Source: CAJQPP01 sp041747075 (GTDB lineage: Bacteria > Planctomycetota > Planctomycetia > Pirellulales > Pirellulaceae). Taken from it: a stretch of DNA of 35,199 bases. The stretch spans positions 1 through 35,199 of the forward strand of contig JBGTFW010000217.1 of assembly GCA_041747075.1 (NCBI GenBank), given 5' to 3'. Shown piece by piece: positions 15,180 through 25,875 of the stretch. The translations under genes and the position numbers were made by a program. Below the pieces are notes generated by a model that was not told where the DNA came from, searched no databases, and saw only the letters and a program-made list of their open reading frames with translations. Within the stretch, counting starts at the first letter, position 1. Each line of letters opens with the position of its first letter.

Positions 15180-17408
15180 ATGAACTCCAGTCCGACGATC
15201 GACGAACTTTTTCAGACCTGGCGCGCCGCCGCCGAACGGGGTTGCGTGCTGCCCGTCGATGAATTGTGTCGCGAACAGCCGGAACTGGCGAGGGAACTGG
15301 AACGCCGCGTCGCGGCATGGCGCAAGCTGCATCAGACGTGGGACGACGAACGGATCGATGATAATTTCCAGGCGGACCTTGACGACTCGCCGCTGACAGG
15401 TTGCGACCAAATCGAACTGGGGGTCGTTTACCGGCAAGTCCAGCACCTTGCGACGGGCGGAATTGGAGTCGTCTACGAGGCGCTCGATAGCGCACTTGCG
15501 CGGACCGTCGCCATCAAGACCCGGCGATTGAACGCGCAATCGGCCGAAAACGCGGACCGGTTCGTTGCCGAAGCGCGAATCACCGCCGGACTGGACCATC
15601 CCGGGATCGTCCCGGTTTACGGCATGGGCCAGACGCCTGCCGGTGACACGTTTTATGTGATGCGACTCGTTCGCGGAAAAACGATGGGTGACGCGATTGA
15701 AACCTTTCATCAAACCCACGATACACAATCGGGATTCACGAGCCGCGAGTTTCACGACCTGCTTGGCCGGTTCGCGGCGGTTTGCAAGTCGATTGCCTAC
15801 GCCCACAGCCGGGGCATCATCCATTGCGACATCAAGCCGCGAAACATTCTTTTGGGGCGATACGGCGAGACCGTCGTGCTCGACTGGGGCGCGGCGCGGA
15901 CGGTCAAGCGGCAAGTCGCCGACAAACGCAGCGGCGAGGAGACGCTCGTCCTGACACAAGGGACGCACTCTGATTCCGCACCGACGCGAATTACCGGAAC
16001 GCTTCCCTATATGAGTCCCGAGCAGGCGGCTGGCAGCGAGAACCTGACCCGGCAAAGCGACGCCTTCAGTCTCGGAGTCACGCTCTATTCCATTCTCACC
16101 GGCAAGACGCCGTACACCGGCACGTCAACGCACGAGATTCGCCAGCAGATCATTCGCGGCGATTTTCCAGGGCCTCGGCGGGTCCGTCGCGGCATTTCAC
16201 CGGCCATCGAGGCGATTTGCCTCAAAGCGATGGCGAACGAACCCGACCAGCGCTACGCGGCGACGATGGACCTGGCCGACGACGTCGAGCGATTCCTGGC
16301 CGACGAGACGATTTCCTGGTTTCGCGAGCCGATCCCGCGAAGGCTCGCGCGTTCGGTTCGCCGTCATCGCAATGCGGCGACCGTCGGCGTGGCGTCGCTG
16401 CTGGTTCTGGCGGTGCTGACGCTGGGCTTCCTCGTTTGGCAATCGAGCCTTGCCCAGCGGGAACAACTCGCCCGTCGCCAGGGGCTGGCGACACGCGCGG
16501 CGCTGGCCGCCGATTCGCTTCGCTATGAAATCGACCGCCGCATCTGGGCGCTCGAGGAGGCGTCGCGAAGTCCCGAGTTGCGCCGTCGCCTGAAGGAATG
16601 GAACGCGCGGGCCGCTGAAAATGGCTTCGATGACGAGTTGTGCAAGTGGCTGAAAAGCGCCGCGGCACCGCGTGCCGGTGAACTCGACTCGTGGTGCTGG
16701 TTCGTCAACGCCGACGACGGGCGAGGAACGCAGGTCGCGCGCTTTCCCCAAAGGGATGACAAGGGAGAACGCTTTTCCAGCCTTGGCAAGGCCTACGCGG
16801 GGCGTGAGTACTTTCACGGCGGAACGGAAACCGGAAATGCAGCGAGCGAAAGTGCTGTTGCCCCGCTGACTCGACCCCATGTCACTTCGCCCTTTCAGGG
16901 GACGCACAAGGAATACGTCATTGCGATCAGTGTGCCGGTCTACGACGACGATGATGAAGTCGCCGCCGCCCGTCCGATTGGCGTTATTGGGATGGCGGTT
17001 CGGCTGGGGGACCTGACGGTGGTGGGTCGCGCGATTGCGCGCGGCGACCGCCTCATGATCGCCAATCTCAACGAGGACACGATCGAAGCCTCGCCGGAGG
17101 GAGCAACCGGGTCGCGGCGCGGACTGATCATGCAGCATCCGCTGTTTCAGGAAACTTCCTTTGCATCGACGATTAACGCGCGCGTTCCCCGCCTTTCGCC
17201 CGAAACCTTGCAACAGTTATTCAGCGCGGAAGGCGAGACCGACTCGGGCGGAATCCTCATGTCGACCCGTTATCGGGACCCGTTAGGCGCGGTTTCACCT
17301 GCTTACGACGGGATCTGGCTCGCCTCGCGCGCATTTGTCATGACTCCAACGCGATTGCCCGCCGGCGACCGCCTCGGATGGGTGGTCATCCTGCAAGAGC
17401 GACCGTGA
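15180..17408 (+). CDS. Transmembrane Ser/Thr protein kinase with Cache-like sensor region
   Basis: This 742-residue protein has a helical N-terminal region (1-75) and a Hanks-type kinase domain at about 82-375. Active-site elements are present: Gly loop ATGGIGVVYE (91-100), Lys113 in VAIK, Glu131, catalytic loop HCDIKPRN (215-222), DWG (235-237, in place of DFG) and YMSPEQ (277-282). Cys replaces the Arg of HRD, so it is a non-RD kinase. A membrane span at about 400-420 follows. The outside region (about 425-740) has the pattern of Cache sensors: AGREYFHGG, then YVIAISVPVYDDDDE and RPIGVIGMAVRL. It probably senses an external ligand and phosphorylates cytoplasmic proteins on Ser/Thr. It is seven bases downstream of the methyltransferase, and the pseudokinase gene follows. 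Confidence 0.9.
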   Translation: MNSSPTIDELFQTWRAAAERGCVLPVDELCREQPELARELERRVAAWRKLHQTWDDERIDDNFQADLDDSPLTGCDQIELGVVYRQVQHLATGGIGVVYEALDSALARTVAIKTRRLNAQSAENADRFVAEARITAGLDHPGIVPVYGMGQTPAGDTFYVMRLVRGKTMGDAIETFHQTHDTQSGFTSREFHDLLGRFAAVCKSIAYAHSRGIIHCDIKPRNILLGRYGETVVLDWGAARTVKRQVADKRSGEETLVLTQGTHSDSAPTRITGTLPYMSPEQAAGSENLTRQSDAFSLGVTLYSILTGKTPYTGTSTHEIRQQIIRGDFPGPRRVRRGISPAIEAICLKAMANEPDQRYAATMDLADDVERFLADETISWFREPIPRRLARSVRRHRNAATVGVASLLVLAVLTLGFLVWQSSLAQREQLARRQGLATRAALAADSLRYEIDRRIWALEEASRSPELRRRLKEWNARAAENGFDDELCKWLKSAAAPRAGELDSWCWFVNADDGRGTQVARFPQRDDKGERFSSLGKAYAGREYFHGGTETGNAASESAVAPLTRPHVTSPFQGTHKEYVIAISVPVYDDDDEVAAARPIGVIGMAVRLGDLTVVGRAIARGDRLMIANLNEDTIEASPEGATGSRRGLIMQHPLFQETSFASTINARVPRLSPETLQQLFSAEGETDSGGILMSTRYRDPLGAVSPAYDGIWLASRAFVMTPTRLPAGDRLGWVVILQERP

Positions 17409-17434
17409 GCGCCGTGAACCGCAAATCGCGGCGG

Positions 17435-17463
17435 GTGAACCGACGGCGCAAACGGGCTATAAT
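17435..17463 (+). promoter_or_regulatory. Candidate sigma70-type promoter of the pseudokinase gene
   Basis: GTGAAC (17435-17440) and a perfect TATAAT (17458-17463) are separated by 17 bases. A leader of about 85 bases would follow before ATG 17554. The -35 match is weak; the -10 match is full consensus. Confidence 0.5.
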
Positions 17464-17553
17464 CCATTCGGGTTTCCTTATGGCCGCGGCTGGAAGCCCC
17501 GCCACTGGATTCTTGCGCTGAATTTTCCTGGTTCTCCGGACGACGACGAACCC

Positions 17554-20500
17554 ATGAGTGATCAGTACGAAAAATTTGAGGTCATCGGCGCGGGCCGGTA
17601 CTCGCTCGTCCACGAAGGCCACGATCATGGACCGCTCGACCGGGCGGTGGCCGTCAAGGAACTGGGCGAGCGGTGGAAGGACGACTCGCGTCGAGTCGCG
17701 GCCTTTCTCGCCGAAGCCCGCTTTCTCGCCAACCTCGATTACGAACATCTTCTCAAAGTCCACTACGTCGACGCCGATCATTTCCTGGTGATCACCGAAT
17801 TGGTGGAAGGGAGTCTCGAGCGACTGGTTGCCGAACGCGGTCCAATGTCGAGCGACCGGGTTCGCTCGGTGGTCCAGCAAGTGCTCAAGGCTCTGAACTA
17901 CCTGCACCATCGCGAAATCCTTTACGGCGGCATTCGTCCCGCGAAGTTGCTCTTCACCGACCGGGGAAAGATCAAACTGGGGAGCTTTGAGCCGATCGAG
18001 AACGGCATCGTCCCGAAACCGGAGGCGGAAAAGTACGTCGCGCCCGAAACGCTCGTGACCGGTTTCGGTGACATCGGACCACCGCTCGATTTCTATTGCC
18101 TTGGGTTCACGGCCCTTGAGTTGTTGCTGGGCAAGGAGTTTGATGGCGTCTTTCCGGTGATCAAGGGGGAAAAGGGGATGACCGACGTCGGTTGGCTGCG
18201 CTGGCATGGTTCAGAAGATGCACTGCCACCGGTGAAAAAGCTCGTCCCCGGCGTGGCGGACGACCTTTCGCAAGCCCTCGACGCCATGCTGAAAAAGAAT
18301 GTTGCCGAGCGACCCCAGTCCGCCCTCGAGGCGTTTGAAATTTTGCGGGACGTCGATCCAATTCCCGTCATCGAAGGAGTCGAACAATCGATTGCGATCG
18401 ACCGGCGACGGCGAAGCGGCCTGACGCCGCACGACGAGGTCCCGGCGGTCGCGCCTGGATCGATGACCCTCGCGACACCCGGCGCAGTCCCCGCCGCACA
18501 TTCGTCTCCAGCTCAAACCGCGCCGAAAGCCGTACCGGTGGAGAAGCCGACACCGCCCGCCGTGAACAAGGAGGCACCCGCCGCGCGGAAACGGATTCAA
18601 CCTTCGCGGCGCTCCACCGGCAGGGTCTCGCGCGGCGAAAAAAAACGCGGCGCGGGCGGCGTGCTCGTCAAGGCCTTTCTAATGTTGCTGGTTCCCGGCG
18701 GATTGGGCCTGGGCGGCTGGTGGTTGTACACCAACGACCCGTACGGATGGTTCGGCCCAGTGGCCGGTCCATCCGGTGAAACGTCGGAAACGCCGGAGAA
18801 AACTCCGCCGATCGTTACGAGTCGTATTCCCGTCAAGTTCACGTTTGACCCGAAGGAGGCCGAAAACGTCAGCGTCTTGCGAAACGGCGCGCCGCTGGAA
18901 CGGGACCGCAACGGTGCCTGGCCTCTCACGGCGGGTGATCACTTTCTGGAATTCGATTCGGACGATTACCGGGGCACGGGAATCTTTCACGTCGACGACG
19001 GGAACAACTCGTTCGACGTGACGCTGGAAAAAAAAGGTGCGGTCACTCCCGGCGAAGTTGAGTTGCGCTTTGCCGTCGATCCTCCGACGACGCGTCTGGT
19101 TGTCGACGGACGCGAAACGCCGCTTGACAACGGATTTGTCGCCATTCGATTTCCCGATTCGCGGCGCGGAAAGCAAGTCTCCATTCGCGGTACCCACGAC
19201 GACTACGCGGACTATGATTCCAGTGTGAAACTTCCCGAATCGGAATCGGGTCCGGTGAACCACGTCGCCCTCAGTCCGCTGCTCTCCGTCAAGCCCGAGA
19301 GCGCCAACGTCACGCTCGACGGACAGCCGTTGAAACGGGCGGAGGACGGTCGTTTTATTTTGCCGCGGAAGGAAGGCGACTGGCGACTTGTTGTAAACTG
19401 CGAAGGATACGCGAGCTTCGATCCTCCCGACGTCTCATACGATTTTCTCAAGGCGAGAAGGTTCTCGATCGAGTTGCAACCTGACGTCGATCACATCTAT
19501 CAACTGGGCAAGGCCGCGCTTGCCGACAATCGGTTCGACGAGGCGATCGGGCATTTTTCAGCCGTCCTCGACCACGATCACGCCGCCTTTCTCACGGCCT
19601 TTCTCCTCCGCGGCAAGGCGTATCACGGCCGCGACGGAGGCGAGGAAGACGAACACGACGCGATCGACGATCTGACGGCGTTTCTCAACGAGGCCGGTGC
19701 GACCGCCCCCGATGACCAACGCGCCGAAGCGTATTTGCTTCGCGCGCGAATTCACCGCCACGAGGAAACCGACAAGGCGGTCGTTGACTACCGCTCCGCC
19801 CTCGCATTGCGACCCGATCCGGCGGTTAACGGCGAACTTGCCGGGTTGTTGCTGGAACGGGCGGAAGGAAGTCTGGCGAAAGAGGACTACGATCCGGCGA
19901 TTGCCGACCTGGAAGAAGTCGCGTCTCTCGATCCGCGGCGCGAGCGCGTTGGCACCATGCTGGCCGAGGCCTCGTACCAGCGCGGCATGGCACGGCTTGC
20001 ATCCAGAAATCTCGGCGCGGCGAAAAGCGACCTCGATCGCGCGATCGCGCTCGTTGGCGACCGGCCCGAATTTCTTGCGGCGCGCGCCGAATGCCACGGA
20101 AACCTCGGCGAAGCCCAATCCGGGGTCGACGATTACTCCCATGCGATCGAGCTGAGCGATTCGCCACCGGCGACCTGGCTGACGGGCCGCGCGGCGTTTT
20201 ATCAGCGCCTTAATGAAACGGACAATGCCCTGAAGGACCTCGATCGCGCCATTAAAATCGCTCCCGACGACCCGGCAGGCTACGCCATTCGAGGTCGGCT
20301 ATACCGCCATTCGCTGGAGGACTTTGAGCGGGCGATTTCCGATTTCAAGGACGCGCTTCGACTCGGTGAGCCGGTATGGGAAATGAATATCGCGATCGGT
20401 GAGTCGCATGCCGCTTTCGGAGAAGAACGCGGGCGCTCGCGCGACTTTAGCGGCGCGATTCGGCAATTCTCCGATGCGACCCGCCACTATCGCGAAATGC

Positions 20501-21054
20501 GAGACGGAATGGACTTGACGGGTTCCCAAAAGGCCGCCGTGAGCGCGGGTTTGCTGGCCGCCATGCGGAGGCTTGGTGATTGCCACCGCGCGACGCGAGA
20601 CTACGACAAGGCCATCGAGCAATACACGGCGGCGATCGCCGAAAGCAACGATACCGACGCCGAGGCGCTCGCACAGCGCGGAAATAGCTATCGCGCACTG
20701 GAGAATTTCCTGGAAGCGGAAAAGGACCTGAATCGGGCGCTTGCCATCAACGAGGGGGATCGGGGATACCGGTATTATCTCGCTCAGCTCTTCATGGCGT
20801 GGGGCGAACATATAGCGGACGACCGGCTCAACGTCGCACCGGACGAAAGAGAGCGCTTTCGGCAAGACGCCATTTCCAAATACCGCGCGTCGATTGCGGT
20901 ACTGGAATCGCTTTTGGCGGAAGCCGAGGAACTAACGTGGTATGAGCAAGTCATTCATGCGTGGGATAACCTCAACCGGATCGACACAAGCGAGGAAAAC
21001 GCGGCGAACATCAACGCGTGGAGACAAAAACGCGACGCTTTCCGCGACAAGTAA
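17554..21054 (+). CDS. Transmembrane pseudokinase with PEGA-like and TPR domains
   Basis: This 1166-residue protein starts with a kinase fold (about 5-265). Lys35 (VAVKE) and a conserved Glu (about 54) are kept. The catalytic loop reads ILYGGIRPAKLL (122-133), so His, Arg and Asp of HRD are Tyr, Gly and Gly, and DFG is replaced by SFE (144-146). It is therefore predicted to be catalytically dead or at most ATP-binding. A Pro/Ala-rich linker (about 290-345) and a basic stretch lead to one membrane span (about 368-390). Then come about three beta-rich repeats resembling PEGA domains (about 424-640) and a long helical array with TPR pattern (about 645-1130). Cytoplasmic pseudokinase plus outside repeats suggests a scaffold or signal receiver, perhaps for the kinase encoded upstream. 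A TATAAT-containing promoter lies in the 145-base gap before it. Confidence 0.88.
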   Translation: MSDQYEKFEVIGAGRYSLVHEGHDHGPLDRAVAVKELGERWKDDSRRVAAFLAEARFLANLDYEHLLKVHYVDADHFLVITELVEGSLERLVAERGPMSSDRVRSVVQQVLKALNYLHHREILYGGIRPAKLLFTDRGKIKLGSFEPIENGIVPKPEAEKYVAPETLVTGFGDIGPPLDFYCLGFTALELLLGKEFDGVFPVIKGEKGMTDVGWLRWHGSEDALPPVKKLVPGVADDLSQALDAMLKKNVAERPQSALEAFEILRDVDPIPVIEGVEQSIAIDRRRRSGLTPHDEVPAVAPGSMTLATPGAVPAAHSSPAQTAPKAVPVEKPTPPAVNKEAPAARKRIQPSRRSTGRVSRGEKKRGAGGVLVKAFLMLLVPGGLGLGGWWLYTNDPYGWFGPVAGPSGETSETPEKTPPIVTSRIPVKFTFDPKEAENVSVLRNGAPLERDRNGAWPLTAGDHFLEFDSDDYRGTGIFHVDDGNNSFDVTLEKKGAVTPGEVELRFAVDPPTTRLVVDGRETPLDNGFVAIRFPDSRRGKQVSIRGTHDDYADYDSSVKLPESESGPVNHVALSPLLSVKPESANVTLDGQPLKRAEDGRFILPRKEGDWRLVVNCEGYASFDPPDVSYDFLKARRFSIELQPDVDHIYQLGKAALADNRFDEAIGHFSAVLDHDHAAFLTAFLLRGKAYHGRDGGEEDEHDAIDDLTAFLNEAGATAPDDQRAEAYLLRARIHRHEETDKAVVDYRSALALRPDPAVNGELAGLLLERAEGSLAKEDYDPAIADLEEVASLDPRRERVGTMLAEASYQRGMARLASRNLGAAKSDLDRAIALVGDRPEFLAARAECHGNLGEAQSGVDDYSHAIELSDSPPATWLTGRAAFYQRLNETDNALKDLDRAIKIAPDDPAGYAIRGRLYRHSLEDFERAISDFKDALRLGEPVWEMNIAIGESHAAFGEERGRSRDFSGAIRQFSDATRHYREMRDGMDLTGSQKAAVSAGLLAAMRRLGDCHRATRDYDKAIEQYTAAIAESNDTDAEALAQRGNSYRALENFLEAEKDLNRALAINEGDRGYRYYLAQLFMAWGEHIADDRLNVAPDERERFRQDAISKYRASIAVLESLLAEAEELTWYEQVIHAWDNLNRIDTSEENAANINAWRQKRDAFRDK

Positions 21055-21123
21055 CGCCCGCCTCATCCAGCAGTTTCATGAACGCCGCATTCCATGTTCG
21101 CGCCGCGACATGCGTCCAGTTTA

Positions 21124-21687
21124 TCACGGCGCTGACTGAAATACGTCGTCAACGGCAAGCTGCCAGTCGCCGCATACGTCGCCGGCATGAAACGTCTCGC
21201 CGCGACGGAGTACCTGGCGCACGGAGTCCGGCGAGTGGACATGCAGGCACTCGTTGGCCGGGTCGGCGATGAGCACGATCCGAGACCCCGCGCGGAGCCA
21301 GTCATGGGTCTTCGCCTCGACCGCGGAAAAGGAATCGCCTGGCGAGATGACTTCGACCACCAAATCGGGGGCAAGTGGCAGGTATCCGCGAGTTCGTGTA
21401 ACGGCCGCCAGCCGGGCATGACTGACGAACGCCGCATCGGGCGCGCGCACAGTATCGGGATCCGCGTGGATTTTGAAGCCGGTTTCGGCCGCGTACGTTT
21501 CGCCCAATCCCCTTGTTTCCACATGGACGTGGAGTCGCGAAAATATCCGCCCGGCGATCTTGCCGTGTTCACTGCCCGCGGGTGCCATGGACTTGAGTAC
21601 TCCCTCGACCAGTTCGTGGCGACAGTCATCGTCGGGCAAGGCGAGCAACTGGTCGGCCGTTGTGATCGCTGCAATTCTGGAAATCAT
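21124..21687 (-). CDS. Uma2-family (DUF820) restriction-endonuclease-like protein
   Basis: The 187 residues match the Uma2/DUF820 family, a PD-(D/E)XK nuclease fold protein abundant in cyanobacteria and planctomycetes. Visible family motifs are HELVEGVL (24-31), PDAAFVSHARL, the core PDLVVEVISPGDS and, after it, EAKTHDWLRAG, which together supply the Asp, Glu and Lys of the predicted active site. The end, WQLAVDDVFQ, is also typical. Biological roles of this family are not established. It is a single gene between the pseudokinase (+) and the DNA methyltransferase (+), facing the former. No partner gene was seen. Confidence 0.85.
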   Translation of the reverse strand: MISRIAAITTADQLLALPDDDCRHELVEGVLKSMAPAGSEHGKIAGRIFSRLHVHVETRGLGETYAAETGFKIHADPDTVRAPDAAFVSHARLAAVTRTRGYLPLAPDLVVEVISPGDSFSAVEAKTHDWLRAGSRIVLIADPANECLHVHSPDSVRQVLRRGETFHAGDVCGDWQLAVDDVFQSAP

Positions 21688-21775
21688 GGCTGGTTACCGA
21701 CTCGAATCGGAAAAACTCTGCGAAACGACAAGTCACCTGATTTTAGTTGCGAAGTGGAATGAGGGCCAGATTGGC

Positions 21776-21798
21776 GCGGTGGATGACAGGTCCACCGC
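21776..21798. repeat. Perfect 8-base inverted repeat, 7-base loop
   Basis: GCGGTGGA (21776-21783) pairs with TCCACCGC (21791-21798) around TGACAGG, upstream of both the Uma2 and the methyltransferase genes. It has no T run. It could be an operator or just a palindromic repeat. Confidence 0.4.
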
Positions 21799-21908
21799 TG
21801 CGGCCGATGGCCGAAAAGGCACCAACGCCTTACATTGATATCTTCCATCCGTCCACGTTAGTTGTGCAGGCATCCTGCCCGCGAGGAACGATCTTTTGCA
21901 AACAGTCG

Positions 21909-23681
<1,773 letters not shown>

Positions 23682-23715
23682 TTTTGCACGCGACGGCGGA
23701 TTTTTTGCGAAGGGT

Positions 23716-23744
23716 TTGTATTTCGCTTCGCCATTCCATAAAAT
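23716..23744 (+). promoter_or_regulatory. Candidate promoter of the secreted thioredoxin-fold gene
   Basis: TTGTAT (23716-23721) and TAAAAT (23739-23744) are separated by 17 bases. The start codon lies about 130 bases downstream, leaving a long leader. The match is moderate only. Confidence 0.35.
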
Positions 23745-23874
23745 CGGCAGGTCGATGCGACGTGCGGCATCTTCCATGGTGTGACGATCGGCGGACCGTC
23801 CGGTTTGTCGTCTTTCTCAACGAGGCGTATTCAAAATGCGACCATTCACTTTCCCCCACTTTTGGAGTTTTTCA

Positions 23875-25356
23875 ATGAAGACTTTCCCGGCAAAACGGCT
23901 TGTCGCCGTAATCGGCTTCCTTTCCGCGGGTGTGCTTGTCCAGTCCGGGTCGGCGCAAATGTATGAAACGTGGACCCCCCAGCCCACGTATCCGCAGTCG
24001 ACCTATACCTGGAATCCCCGGCAGCCGGGGCAATTCATCCAGGGCGGACAGCAAATGGGCATGCCGCAATTGGGCGGACAGCAGTTCCAGGGGTCTGGCG
24101 TTTACTATCAGTATCCTCAGACGACGTATTACCGCTACCCTCGCGGCGCGCGGTTCATGGCTCCCCAATCGACGCCGTACTATTACTACTATCCGCAAGC
24201 CAATATTTATCCGCCTGCGTGCTGTTGCCCGCCGGTTTCGGAAGCGATTCCTGGCGCGGCCAACGTCGTGGTAAATCGCCCTGAAGGTGAAGCCTCCGTT
24301 TTGAATGGAGGTGAAGACTACCGTGGCGGTGAAGAAAAGTCTGCAACGGGTAGCGAAACGACCGGGCAAACCGCGCAGGGGTGGGACTTCAGCGCCCTTC
24401 CATTGAGCGGCGAGTTTGACGCAATGGTCCATCAGGTAGCCGGCGATGTCGACTGGATGCTTACGGCGCACGGGGACAAGTTCTCGCGCGAAACCCAAGC
24501 CCTGCTTAACGGAGCGAGGGAGCAACTGGACCTGAGTTGTGAAATCTGCGAACAGGACCCGGACCTCTTTACCGGCCAGGTCGCCGAGCACGAACACGTC
24601 CACGACGTGATGGGACAGATCAGGCAATTCCATGACCTGGTGAATAAAGCGATGGAGCAGCCGGATATGCGACAGATGGACCAGTCGTTCGCACCGGCCC
24701 GCGCTGATCGCAACAAGGCCGGCCAGGTGTTTGGTTCGCTCGACGAGGCATCACGAAACAAGATGTTTGGATTCATGGCGTTGCAAGTGTTGCAGCAGCG
24801 CGCCAAGGAGCTTGCCTCGTACGCCGACGCGGTCAATGCGGGAACGTTTCGTCCCGTCGGCGACCGGAGCAGCGGCAAGCTGGCGAAAGGGGACATGGCC
24901 CCCGACTTCTCGTTGCAAACCGTTGATGGCAAAACGATTTCGCTTGAGGACTACAAGGGGAAGACGCTGGTACTGGTCTTCAATCGCGGCCATTTTTGTC
25001 CCTATTGCATGAACCAGGTCAGCCAGTTGTCGGAAATCGCGGATGAATTGAAGGAACACAACGCGGAAGTCGTTTGTGTCTTCCGTGAACTTCAACCTGG
25101 CAACACGGCGGCTCAGGGGATCGAAGGCCTCCGCGCGTTTGCCGAGCAAAACAATCCGCCGTGCGTGATGGCCGTTGATTTCGGATCGCACGTGACGTCC
25201 CAATACAGCCCGGATGGTCACTACTCGACTTATATTATCGATGGCGATAGCAAGATCGACGCGGTTCTTCAGGGGGTGAAGTACATTCGCCCGTCGGCGG
25301 AGGCGATGCTCGCCGCCGTGACTGGCGAAGACCCTCACGAGCACGAAGGACATTAA
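23875..25356 (+). CDS. Secreted thioredoxin-fold (AhpC/TSA-like) protein with Tyr/Gln-rich N-terminus
   Basis: ATG 23875 is preferred to 23836 because GGAG (23864-23867) sits at correct spacing and a signal peptide then begins the protein (about residues 1-28, ending SGSAQ). Residues 29-130 are rich in Tyr, Gln, Pro and Gly, with Tyr runs in YYQYPQTTYYRYP and YYYYYPQA. A helical middle region follows (about 180-335). The C-terminal domain (about 338-485) is AhpC/TSA-like: GDMAPDFSLQTVDGK, then LVLVFNRGHFCPYCMNQ with Cys375 and Cys378, and later YIIDGDSKI. A CxxC pair suggests a disulfide-active or peroxiredoxin-like function outside the cytoplasm. The C-terminus is His/Glu-rich (EDPHEHEGH). 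It is a single-gene unit with its own terminator. Confidence 0.82.
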   Translation: MKTFPAKRLVAVIGFLSAGVLVQSGSAQMYETWTPQPTYPQSTYTWNPRQPGQFIQGGQQMGMPQLGGQQFQGSGVYYQYPQTTYYRYPRGARFMAPQSTPYYYYYPQANIYPPACCCPPVSEAIPGAANVVVNRPEGEASVLNGGEDYRGGEEKSATGSETTGQTAQGWDFSALPLSGEFDAMVHQVAGDVDWMLTAHGDKFSRETQALLNGAREQLDLSCEICEQDPDLFTGQVAEHEHVHDVMGQIRQFHDLVNKAMEQPDMRQMDQSFAPARADRNKAGQVFGSLDEASRNKMFGFMALQVLQQRAKELASYADAVNAGTFRPVGDRSSGKLAKGDMAPDFSLQTVDGKTISLEDYKGKTLVLVFNRGHFCPYCMNQVSQLSEIADELKEHNAEVVCVFRELQPGNTAAQGIEGLRAFAEQNNPPCVMAVDFGSHVTSQYSPDGHYSTYIIDGDSKIDAVLQGVKYIRPSAEAMLAAVTGEDPHEHEGH

Positions 25357-25417
25357 GGTTTGTACGATGACGTAGTGCGAACCGGCAGTTCGCCCTACTG
25401 ACACCAGGACCTTCCCG

Positions 25418-25449
25418 GCCTTGCTGATTCGTTCAGCAGGGCTTTTTTT
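25418..25449 (+). terminator. Intrinsic terminator after the thioredoxin-fold gene
   Basis: GCCTTGCTGA (25418-25427) pairs with TCAGCAGGGC (25433-25442), one G-T wobble included, around a five-base loop. Seven T residues follow (25443-25449). It lies about 60 bases after the stop at 25356. This is the clearest Rho-independent terminator in the window. Confidence 0.85.
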
Positions 25450-25456
25450 GCGCCGC

Positions 25457-25875
25457 GTCCCTTCCTGATTCCAGTTTCGCGCTTTCTGCGAACGACAGAA
25501 AGATACGGTGTTGAGTGTGAGTGTGGAACAATTGTCCTCAATTGTTCCGTGTATGTAGAACAACTCTCCTCATCGTTCCGCCAAACGTCGCCGAAATCGC
25601 TCTCTCCGCCGGATCCTTCCGTCCCATCGGCCAAGTGCGAAAACGGAGTTCCCGCGGACCCGCTGTCATGGTGGAGAACCGTTCAGGCGCTGGTCCCGCA
25701 CCGCTCAAGTCGTTCAGGAAACCGGCGAAAAACGGGTAATTCGTTCAAGATTCCCGTGAACGGCCCCTTGTTTGCAGGTGTAGCCTGAGAGTAGGCGCGA
25801 GTCCGAGCGCGAATCCTCGCCGCCGACATTTCTTATTCACCAAGCCGTCGGACTTAAGCCGTTTCAGGTGTTCCA
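25457..25875. other. 420-base intergenic region with dyads and a structured leader, no gene seen
   Basis: No credible gene lies between the terminator and the MerR-type gene. The region holds two dyads (25525-25548 and about 25557-25580, listed separately). Further down are short self-complementary arms: GCCT/AGGC near 25782-25797, GGCGCGAG with CTCGCCGCC near 25795-25830, and CCGAC/GTCGG near 25827-25855. These would allow a folded leader in front of the regulator. Known riboswitch boxes (for example the cobalamin box) were not found. Confidence 0.4.
25525..25580. promoter_or_regulatory. Two tandem dyads, candidate operator upstream of the MerR-type gene
   Basis: GGAACAATTG (25525-25534) and CAATTGTTCC (25539-25548) form a perfect 10-base inverted repeat around TCCT. 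A second, degenerate copy, AGAACAACTC TCCT CATCGTTCC, begins about 32 bases later, roughly three helical turns away. Tandem palindromes with the same TCCT centre are what a dimeric regulator would bind. The MerR-type gene begins about 300 bases downstream and could bind here, but that is inference. A hairpin in RNA is the alternative reading. Confidence 0.55.

Noticed and set aside
16197..17213. 338-codon antisense frame opposite the kinase gene
   Set aside because: The sense strand encodes a clear kinase with Cache-like region.
25780..25835. Sequence near 25796-25820 that resembles a tRNA T-arm and 3' end
   Set aside because: The T-loop is interrupted by extra bases and no acceptor, D or anticodon arms could be found, so it is not called a tRNA.
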